DNA of 64,000 bases, taken from Artemia franciscana. Taxonomy: Eukaryota; Arthropoda; Branchiopoda; Anostraca; Artemiidae. The position numbers were made by a program, and so were the translations under genes. The notes under the pieces were generated by a model. That model saw nothing but the letters and a program-made list of their open reading frames with translations, searched no databases and was not told the DNA's origin. Where the stretch lies: positions 34,490,115 to 34,554,114 of the forward strand of contig NC_088866.1 in the NCBI RefSeq assembly GCF_032884065.1. Direction: 5' to 3'. Positions 10,834-22,800 of this stretch are shown here, piece after piece. Every line of letters begins with the position of its first letter. Position 1 is the stretch's first letter.

Positions 10834-13800
10834 AGCAGAGTTAACAAATTAAAAGCCACAAAAACATGATTTAAGAGCGAAACACTTTTTAGTTTTGTTT
10901 TTATTACAAATAGCGGTGTTGAAATGGAATATGATCACTTTTTAAGGAAAATAATCACAACATTGGAAACTCACAGATGGCTGAACAGAGCTATGCTCAT
11001 AAAGAGAAAGCCGTTTTTCAGGCTCAGCGGCTTTTGCATTCTGAGAATCAGATATATGAAAATCTAATAGATTCAGCATGCTCCATTTAAGATTCTGGAA
11101 TGTTTCGCAAAAACATTTAAGTGTCTTGCATTAATTTTACAAGTAAAAAACAACAATTAAACGATACCTTCAGAATTACAACAGGCGAATCGTGCCCAAC
11201 TTTTACCAAAATTATGAACATTGGAAGTAAGAATCAACACTGTTACAATAGAGGAATACAAATTCACACGTTTTGTGTACTTTTGTGCTACTAGGGGGGG
11301 GGGGATGACAAGGGGGAAGTATACATTTAGTCTTAAATTATGTTATGAACTTTTATGCATACACAACTCACTTCACGCAAAAACATGTATGCACAGAAAG
11401 CTATAAGCCTGATAAAATGGAAAAAAGGTGAATAATCTGAAAAATGTCAGGCCAACTTACGTCAGTTTCTCGAGTCGATGCAAGTCTTTAACTAAACCAT
11501 ACTTATTTTCCATTCCACCAAAATTTACATTTTCATACCAGAGGAAATGGGTTCTATGGGAAATTTTCTTTAGAAATTGACCCCCCCCCCAAAAAAAACA
11601 AAAACAAAAAAAACAACAACACCTATACAATCTTCCAAGATAATAAGTTCTGGATAAGATATTCACACCACACAAATACTCTTTTAATGACTCCTGTCCA
11701 AGAAAGCTTCTGGCGAATGAACCCTTCTTGAATGCAATGAACATTTATTTTGTTAGACTACCTAAAAGTTTCAATTATCTAGTCCAACAACTTTCTGATT
11801 TAGCATAAAAACCTCTTCACTATTTTACCTTCATTTTTATTACAAATTACCATATGACAAAATTGTTATTTTGCTGTAACTACCTTTTCACATCTGCATA
11901 TAAAATAACAGAGATATATTTGAGGTAAATCTGTTCGTGAGTCAACTAAATCCATGGACTTCCATAGAAACTTAGGATTAATTAAGTAGCCGTTTAGTTT
12001 AGTATATATTCGTGCCCAAAATAAAAGGACATTGATCACATTTTCCTACTATTATATGAGAGTAAAAATACTATTTTTGAACCTCCTGCAAAAATGTACA
12101 AACATCACAGTGTTGCAACTGAATAATGTGGCTTCATTTTGGTGTCAATGAGACAGATGACTTATTAAGCACAATAAATTCCATGTAAAGAGTACCAATT
12201 ATTAATAAAACTGGAATAGTAACTCACTGCAAAACCTATACACATACACCTACATACATACACTCCTCCTCCATCCCAATTTACTTGATTCCTCCCTCAT
12301 TACATCCTCCGAAGAAGTTCCTATTTCTCTTAGACTACTTGCTCCTTCCCTCCCCCAATTCGGGGACGATCTGCTTTTCGTTTGGCCCTAGAAGGTTGAT
12401 CGAAAAGCAATCAATCTTCGACCCTTCATCTGTAGAACGTGTCCTAACCATCTCAACCTTTCTCTCATTATAGCCCTAAAAACCGGGATTGAGCGACATT
12501 TTTCGTACAGCTTACTGTTTGAAATACGGTCAGTCAGACGGGTACCCAAACAATATGCAGACAATTCCTCTGGAAAACCTCGCCCAAGTTTCAGAGACAT
12601 GCTTGACCACTGTCATTACTGTCGCTTCCAATATACTAACCATGGTTCGCAGACTTGTCCTCCAATTCTTCCGAACTTTTGTCAAATGTGAAAACCGTAG
12701 ATTCTAGGTATGGCGCAAAAAGGGCGAAACAGAACAAAATATGTTTAATCGACAGCTTAAGGATGGAATCACATTTTTTGGCTTAATTAAATGGGCATAG
12801 CAGTCAAATTAATTGGTTCCCTTTTTGTGTTATGTAAGCTGCAGAATTTGTTTTCTTTTTTTGTCAATGATTTTCTTGTGCCTATTGAGGAAAATAAAAA
12901 GTATAACAATGGGAAAAAAATTGCTACTTCACCACAAAATCTTACTTTTCAGAGCTATACTGCCTTTATTGCAGGGACAAACTATTTGTTTTAACGCTTT
13001 TAAATATCAGTTCATTAGCTTGGCTTAAACAAGGATAATTTAGAAGATATTTTGATATAATAATTTGGAGATATATAATAAAAAAAAGCTGCAAACATGG
13101 CCATTGACCATCTCAGAGCAATCGGCCTCGCTAAAATGTTTTAAAACGAAAGTATTAGCTATTTTTCTAGGATAGGGATACGCCTGGGTAATCAAATAAT
13201 CGCAACATTGTAAGCAAATCTGACTTTTCAATTAAATTGGAATGGAATTGTAATAAATTTTCTTAGATTGAAAATAATCATATAGAATGAAAATCGCATC
13301 GTTTCTTGTAATCAATTTGCCAATTTAAACAAAAGTCAAACAATTAGAGTTAAAAGAAAACAATCAAAGTTTGGCAAGAAGGGGAAAAGAAATATCTTGT
13401 TCTAACTTTGTGAGCAAGGGGGGCTCTTAAGCATCTTCGCCTCGTTGGACGGTATTCAGCACAGCAGGCAGATTTTGAATCTGCAATAGATAAGATTGAC
13501 ACCTATTATACAGTTAAAGCTTTCATTTCAAGCAATGTTCTTCTTAACCAAGTAGAAAAATTTCCCAATCGAATAGTTACTGATTGAGAAACATATGGTA
13601 GCCACAGATTTAACCATAGCTGCTTGAAAATGGGGCGGTTTAATTGTTCATTTGACCGATTCAAACAACTTCAATTGCACATCCCTGCGAGCTAGTGTAC
13701 CCTTTGAAGTCTGCCACCCCAAAAGAGAGGCACCCAACCAACTAAAGTTGAACAAACACCCCCAAACAAAGGACCAAGATGGCTTATGAGAAGAGACCCT

Positions 13801-16800
13801 GGCCGGAATATTGTATTAAAGAAGACTACATTATATGTCTTTGCTATCAACAACTTTCTATTACAGATAATGCTGGTACTACTTCTGATAATGTCAGGTT
13901 TGAACAAAAGCAAGGAACAACGGAAAAGAGTTATTTGAAGAGATCGAAAAACAATAAACTTCAGCAAACCCCACAAAGCAAACCACGACTGGATTAATTA
14001 CAAAGAGTGTGGTAAATCTGAATCAATGGCTACAACTCTATTCAAATCAGAATGAAGCCGTAGCGGAAAATCCCTTCACCAATTAATGGAAGTGGCATTT
14101 GCCCTACCACGCCAAGGACCCTTATTTTGAGACCATAATGAATAGGAAATCTCTCAGTCGAGGTAATTTATAAAAATGCTACAAGTGGTGACAGAAGAAA
14201 ACCAACATCTTCAACAGAAACTAAGACATCGTTATGAAAGTTATTTTAGTCCCGACTACCAAAATAGTCTTATTAGCATGCTGGCTGACCTATTGTGTAA
14301 ACAAACAAGATGCTCAATTGAGAATTTTTGGCGATATGCCAAACAGACGATACAGAGACCTGTTTAAGACAGAGCAACTTAGTTTTATTATTTGGTTTAG
14401 TGACAGTAATGCTATAACCTTTCAGGAGACACTTGGAAGTGCTCATCTTAAAAAATTAGAGGCAGAAGCCCATTCTAAAACAATATAGAATGTTGTTGAA
14501 AAGAACGGACTCGGATAGAGCACCTAGGTGGCTTCCTTCGTAGTCAACCGAGTAACTTAGGAGCTGAGACAAAGTTTGGAAAAACTCACTGGAAATCTAA
14601 GGCCTAGGCACCTTTGGAGCTTTAAGGCTTAAACCCAAACTCATAGAAATTCCTGGATGTAAGACTAGTACAAGACTTGGTACACGACTTTTTTTTCACT
14701 ATCAGTCAACAAGCTGACCTTTGAGTCAGAACTGACCTTGGCAAAATCTATTTCACAAGGGTATGAAACCAGAATGCCCATCAAAAGCTGTTGCTTATCA
14801 GTGCACGAACAAAGACGCCTTTGCTACCATCTCAGAGGCGTTTGAACTTGCTATTGCCCTCGAAAAGCTTGCGGCCCAGAAGCAACAACGTTTCCCATTA
14901 GGATAGGGGTTTTTCACTTATGCTTGAGTCGTAATGGAAACAAATCTACGATTTTTTTTTTTACTGAATATGTTTATATATTTGAATGTGTGAACCTAAT
15001 GGCACTATATACCCAATTATTCCTAAAGCATAAGTTACATACTGCTCGATTTGACATAACTGTCCCCCTTCTAGTATTTTTGCTAATTTACGCCACTATA
15101 CAGTTTGCCCCTCATCCCTAATTCACACCATTAACAGGGGGAGGGGCTCAGCCCTGTCCGAAATCCTAAATTTCCCTAATTTTGGGCACTTCTTATTCAA
15201 ATTAACCAAATAAAAATGATTGTTGTATCCCCCCCCCCCAAAAAAAAAAAACTGTACATACGCCTGATGCCAGATATTTAGTTTTTTTTTTTCAAATCCT
15301 AATTCCATGTTAGCATTGCATTACGGAGATTCTTTGCGTCTTACCTTGATCACTGGGTTTATCGCATTCTCTGGCAATATGTCCAGGCTGACTACATCTA
15401 TAGCAAACATCTTCCAAAGATTCACAATCCTTTGCGAAGTGCCCAAAACGATTACATTTGTAACACTTAACATCTAAGTAAAGAAAACAATTAACGTACT
15501 GAATTGCTACTAATTTTAAGTATTTCCTTCCTAAATTTGTTGTGCACGAGACTAAAGCATTTTCGAAAGTACTAGCTGATTTTTATGAAATGGTCGCAGT
15601 TACATGGGCATATTTACTTCATTAAAGAATGAGAGTGTAGCCAAGAGTAAGCTAAAGAATTTCCTAGTGCCTCTTGTTTTGAGATTAGCTTTAACAACTA
15701 TATGCTAGTTGAAGCAAAATTATTTAACTAAAATTTGAAACACCCAGTTTTCTTTCGCATTTATATCCTTGAACAAGAAATGTTGCTGCTGAAACCTTAT
15801 TTTCACTTACCAACGAAATCTTTGAATCTAAAATCTACAGCCAGTCTACTGAAAGCTATTCACAACATTTTCCCTCCACAAGATTCAGGTTATTAACCTC
15901 AGATTAACAGAGAGCTTACTTGTACAACAAATGTTATCACAATAAAAACCTTTTGTTCTTTTTACTTACTTGAAATTTAAAAAAAAAGGATTGTATCCCT
16001 TTTACTGGCACAAAATTTGATTTGTCAATAACAGTGGAATACAGCAAGGGGTAAAAAGTGGCTTTATTTGTCTTCCTTTTCTAGGATACGGTTAAGGAAT
16101 AATGTGATTGGAAACATAGCGATTTACATCACAAAAATAAACCAATACAATGAAAGCAAACCCCTCAGCAACGATTTATCTGACGGTAATCTCTCTTTCT
16201 TTCTAACTTGGCAACCCAAACGTGGACTCGACGCCCCATGCACCATCACCATTAATATTCGAAAACAATCATTCACACATATTGGCGACCTTTTTTGCCT
16301 TCCTCTGCTCGCTTCAATTGGAAGGTACCTTCGCATACTGATCATTTAAAAAGCAGAATCCCAATAAAAACTGGCATAATACCACACATAATATGGAACT
16401 ACAGACAAGATAGTTAAGACCATGATATTTTTGGGATACACCTCCCCATTGATATGAGACAGTTTTTTAATGATATTTATAGGAGTCTTTCATGCAAAAC
16501 AATCAAATAGTCACAATAATCACAAAAATGCAAAATTTCAAAGTTGCAAATAAAAATTCTGACCAAATCCTAAATAAATTCTAACAACCCCCCTGAAAAA
16601 TTGTTAAGTAAAAAAGAAATAAAAGGAAAAAAAATATTGCATATATTAAGTTCTCTGTAGTTTTCTTTTCCTTTGTCTGCGACAAAACTTGGAAATAAGG
16701 GTCAATAAGGACAGAAATTTGAGAGATGTAAAAAAGGGATAGGTTTTATAGCCTTTTTCTTCAGATAAGAGCGATCAATTGTCGCAACTATAACGACTTT

Positions 16801-19800
16801 GATATTTCCTAGTATTGTACCTATATTGTTTTTGTAAAGATTTAGTGCAGAAAAGCAACACTAGATGGCAGATGTATATATATATTTTTAGAATTTCGAT
16901 AATACTTTACATCCTTTTACTTACAATGTTTTCGTTAAAAGACTGTTGGAAATGCTTTTCGGCAAAACTTAAGATGGAGAGGTTTGTTACAAGTCTGACT
17001 TATTAAGTAAGTGACATATAGCATTCAGTTTGTCACCAAGGAATTACAACTTATTTTCGGTTCCCAAGGAACTGAAGACTCGTATGAATTAATTTTGAAT
17101 TCGTCACAAAACCCCAGCTAATATTATGGTTGCAGCATCCACCACAACCTAAAAAAGAACGAACTCTAGCCTATAACAATGGAAATTTAAAACACGTTTT
17201 GAAAATAATGATTAAATAAAAAAAACTAATTTTTTTTAGCTGAAAGTAAGGAGCGACATTAAAACTTAAAACGAACAGAAATTACTCCGTATATGAATGG
17301 GTTGTCCCCTCCTCAACGCCTCGCTCTTTGCGCTAAAGTTTTTAATTGTTTTAAAAAGTAGAATTGTGGCAAAGAGTCAAACTTTAGCGTAAAGAGCGAG
17401 GGATTGCGGAGGGGACAACCCATTTCATATACGGAGTAATTTCTGTTCGTTTTAAGTTTTAATGTCGCTCCTTACTTTCAGCTAAAAAAAATTAGTTTTT
17501 TTTTTATTTAATTTCTGAACGTTTTTGAATTAATGCATGTTTGGTTTTGGCTCTCCACACATAAATTATTAAAATGCAATTTGTATATTAATTCTTTTTT
17601 TGGCTAAATGGCTTTCTCTTAGTTTTGATCAGACGATTTTGAGAAATAAGGGGTGGAGAAGGAGGTCTAGTTGCCCTCAAATTTTTCGGTTACTTAAAAA
17701 GGCAACTAGAACTTTTAATTTTTAACGATTTATTAGTAAAAAATATACGTAACTTAAGAATTAACTTACGTAACGAACTTTCATAATCTTATATTTTTAT
17801 TATGTATACGAGGGGGTTTGTACCCTCGTTAATACCTCGCTCTTTACACTAAATCGTTAGTTTTGTCCTAATTCTTTAAGAATGACCCCTGAATCAGAAA
17901 GGCCGTAGAATAAATAGTTGAAATTACTAAAAACACTTTAGCATAAAGAGCGAGGTAGTTATCTCCTCCTAAATACCTCGCTCTTTATGCTAAAGTATAT
18001 TTAGAACCCCTCATATGCGTAATAATCTCTGTTCGTTTTAAGTTTCAATGCTACTCCTTCCTTTCATTTGAAAAAACGTTTTCATGTTTATTTTTCATTG
18101 TTTTCTTATAGTAATGCTAGAAAATCCTGCGCCCTTTTCATTGAATTTTTCTTCCCCCATGACAGATTCCTCCAAGAAAAGATCCTCCAACATAGCCCCC
18201 TCCCCTCAGCCCCACCCCCAAACAAAATAAAACCCCCCTGAAAACGTCTGTACACTTCCCAATAACCATTACTATATGTAAACACTGGTCAAAGTTTGTA
18301 ACTTGCATTCCCTCCCCCAGGGATTGTGGGGAGTAAGTCATCCCCAAAGACATAGTTATTATGGTTTTCGACTATGCTTAACAAAATGGCTATCTCAAAA
18401 TTTTGATCCGTTGACTTTGGGAAAAAATGAGCGTGGGAGGGGGCCTAGATGCCCTCTAATTTTTTTGGTCACTTAAAAAGGGCACTAGAACTTTTCATTT
18501 CCGTTAGAATGAGCCCTCTTGCGACATTCTAGGACCACTTGGTCGATACGATGACCCCTAAAAAAAACAAAAACAAACAAACAAACAAATAAACACGTAC
18601 CCGTGATTTGTCTTCTGGCAAAAAATACAAAATTCCACATTTTTGTAGATAGGAGCTTGAAACTTCTATAGTAGGGTTCTCTGATACGCTGAATCTGATG
18701 GTGTCATTTTCGTTAAGATTCTACGACTTTTAGGGGGTGTTTTCCCCTATTTTCTTAAATAATGCAAATTTTCTGAGGCTCATAACTTTTGATGAGTAAG
18801 ACTAAACTTGATGAAACTTATATATTTAAAATCAGCATTAAAATGCGATTCTTTTGATGTAACTATTGATATCAAAATTCCGTTTTTTAGAGTTTTGGTT
18901 ACTATTGAGCCGGGTCGCTCCTTACTACAGTTCGTTACCACGAACTGTTCGATTACATAAAAAAAACTAGTTTTTTTTTTAACTGAAAGTAAGGAGCGAC
19001 ATTAAAACTTAAAACGAACAGAAATTACACCGTATATGAAATGGGTTGTCCCCTCCGCAATCCCTCGCTAATTACGCTAAAGCTTTTAATTGTTTTAAAA
19101 AGCAAAATTGTGGCAAAGAGTCAAATTTTAGCGTAAAGAGCGAGGGATTGCGGGATTCCGTTTTTTAGAGTTTTGGTTACTATTGAGCCGGGTCGCTCCT
19201 TACTACAGTTCGTTACCACGAACTGTTTGATAATAAAAACTGTCAAGTGATGGAGAACCGTCATTAGAAGATGATTCAAGAATGGTAACTATTATTCGAT
19301 TAAATCTTAAAGGTAGAAGTTATTGCAAAAACGAATTTATGGGAATTTTGAAAAACAGCCTGAAACTCCACAAAAATGGTCAAATCGGAAACGAAAACTG
19401 CACCACTGGAACCTCTATAGCTGAATATCCCCCGAAGGAGAATTACAGTCCCCCTATCTTGAGCAACAGGGAAAATGACTTTTTTGCATGGGAAGCCGTC
19501 ATTTCCCTTTTTAATTCCTTTTTTGGAAGTTTAAATCAAGAATCATTAAAATGTGTGAACGTAATCATAGTAAGTAAACGTTCAACTATATGAACAAATA
19601 ATGGAAAGGATAACTTTACAGTCTTCTCCACTTAGTTTTTTCTTCACTTTGGTAACAACTTTACTAAGACGACAGACTATAATCCTTCTAGTTCATGATT
19701 GTTAGGTTTAAAACAACGCCTGAAATAAGACATCAAAATCAATAGTCTCAAAAATAAAACTATCCGTTCATTCAATTCAGAGAACCACCAAATTGTAATC

Positions 19801-22800
19801 TGAAAAATCTGTTGATGCTTTGTTACTTTGTGAATAGGTTCCTTGACCCATAAAAAGCATTAGACCTGGCCTATAGTTGACTTTGAATGGATTTCAGATT
19901 TGTTGGATACTGAATAGGGTATTACTTAAAAATGGTTTATGAACGTGGATAAAAAGCATATGGGATTTAATATTTGATTTATTTATTTTTTTACATAGTC
20001 AATTTTCAGAAAGTTATCATTTCGTTTTTTAAGAACGGTTTGTTCCCAGGCGTAAGAAGAAAAAGAAGCAACATCTTATGGAGAAAAGCATTCTTTAAAC
20101 TTATGTTATTAAATGTAGTATTAAAATTTTAATTCCAGCATTAGATTTCAGAGTTTAATCTAAATTAAGTTTTAAATTCCCTATTTTGTTAATTCTCGGG
20201 CAGTTTAAGGAGCCAGAACTGAAAATTCAAAACACTTACCAAGAAATGAACTGACAAGATTCTTTATAAAAAAGAAAAGGAAAAAAAGACACATAAGATC
20301 AACCAAGAGGGGATTTATAGGGCTCATGATTCCTATATCCATTATATCACCTTATTTTGATGATCAATAGCACTATGATACAGGCGCTGGCTTATCTCTG
20401 GTAGAGGCCATCCAATACTTAGATATTAAAATATCTTGAATGAAAGCATGATCTACGCTTCTGATTTCTTGTCCTGTGCCAATCCTGTTTAATCTCCAGA
20501 ATCCGCGGCATGTAGAAGCAATGCCTATACTGTCCAAAACCTGATGATGAGATTTTACTTATTGCAAAAGTTACCTAAGTGAATGCAAATAAACTAGATA
20601 GAAAATCAATATTGTTCATTTCCTGCACACAGCTAATTTACTTCCTCTGAAAATAAGCCATAGGACAGAGAAATCTACTAAATTAATAGATAAAAAAAAG
20701 TTAGAGAAATATTCACAACAGGCCTTTCCATCAATTTTAATTAATAGTTTAAATCGACAACAATCCTCTAAAATCAAAATAATTGATATAAGGAAATGAC
20801 GATCTATACTAAAAGAAATATTTAGAATTAGCTTAAGACCAATTCTCTAGAATTTAATCTCATCAATACATAATTCATTTGGTCTTTATTGACGGTCCAG
20901 ATCTACAGGACTTGCAGACAAATTGGCGACTGAGATTGTTATGAACAATCTTTGCTATATGTTCATATCATATTATATAGCTTTACCTACTGGGGAAGCC
21001 CACTTGATTGTAATGGGGATGACTGAAATTTATGGGTTAACTCATGACAGACAATGTCCACTGGACCTGTAGGCAAAACGGGGAATAAGATTGTATTCTG
21101 ATACATTGGCCACAAGCTTACAAAGCTTTGGCATAAAGCTTTCATTTTTTGAAAATGAAAATATTCCTAACTAACTACTTCAGGTTTATAATTAATAAAT
21201 AATATATTACAATTAAAAAAAAAATATTCAAGCCAAAACAGATGGTGGTTACTCAAAGTATAAAAGGGACTCGGGAAATGAATAGCTTAAAGTTGAGGTT
21301 TATATTTTATAAGTTAGTTAGTTAAAGGTGTGCTTAGTGAGGCATCAATTTCTAGCTATCATAACTTTGTACCAACCACGTCTACTTATAAAACAGGACA
21401 TAAATGAATGATTGGTTGATAAAGATTATGACTGGACATTGAAGGCCAACTAAGCCCGCATGTGAACTGGACTGAAACTGAGCTTATGTCTACACACTTG
21501 TACCTGAAGATCTTCCGCCTCCATTTCCTCTTCCATAAGGTCTGTCTCTGTCATTTCTTCCATATTGTCTATCTCTATCATTTCTTCCGAATGGTCGATC
21601 TCTGTCACTTCTTCCTCCGCCATATCTTCTGCCTGAATCACCATTTTCAGGACATTCTCGAGCAAAATGACCACTTCGGTTGCATCTGTAGCAAACACTT
21701 GGACCATCACTTCAAAAAATAATTAAATTTCAATTCAAACAAACAATTGAGAACTGAACACTCGAAAATGGTCGGTTTGAGGTATCAGTCTTAATTTTGG
21801 AGAAATTGTTTGAGCATAGAAATATACTTCAATATAAATGTATTTCAGTAACAAGTCCAATAGTCCCTATAGAAAGAACAAAGAGAGGGTCTTTACCACA
21901 TTTTCTTACCACAAGTCCCACATGACTTAACTGATAATATCAATGGCATAAACCTAAAACCCTTAGATTGGTCTTGGTTATCCCTGTAATTGTAGATGAA
22001 GAACTTAATTAAGAAAGATCAGGAGACAAGCCTTCTCTATAGATAGATTTCGCCTTCTGTTAAGATTTTGGGAAACTTTTATCAAATCAGCATGTCTTCA
22101 ATAAAGTTTTGGTGAGAGTGGTTTCCTCTTTCTACCCTCTTGTCTGCGTATTTGCTCTAGCTACTTTCTTCGGACAAGTTACAAGAATTATTTTCAGTAG
22201 CGCATTTTTGAAGCAAAATTATTTTTGAAGCCACTCTCCATGCTTGAACTCCCTCACTAAGAGTGTATAGAACTGTGTATAGTCAATAAAGATGTATTTA
22301 TAGAAACTTGCACACACATTCAAATAAATCTCTCTTTAATTCAGATTTAAAAAAAATGCACTTATACAATTAGAAAATGATCACCGTGCAAGTAAAAAGC
22401 AGAATTAGAGGGGTACCACCCCGATCCTGAACCTAATGTTTTAAGTAAAGAGAAAAGTATATCCCAATATACTCAAGATTGAAGGTTTCATTAGTGGTAA
22501 CCCTCCAACGAGCTGTGATTTTTTTCTTATTTTAAAGTTTAACTGGCCGTACTTGCAGGCAAAAATGATCAAGAGGATCCCTTGGACTGCATTTTTTTAT
22601 TATACAATTCACCCCTCCTCCATCCCAACGATTGATCTGAAAAGTCCCTCGAGAAAATTGATGGCCTATAATACATTTCTTTGTCTTTAGCGTCCTATCC
22701 CAGAACAAACCCTGTGATTTTTTTGTTATTTTAAACTTTAACTGGCCGTACTTGCAGGCGAAAATGATCAAGATGATCCCTTGGACTGCTTTTTTTCATT

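Noticed and set aside
21462..21722. 86-codon plus-strand frame rich in His and Phe
   Set aside because: Antisense shadow of CNBP coding exon 2. The repetitive RNDRDR codons read in reverse as a low-complexity frame.
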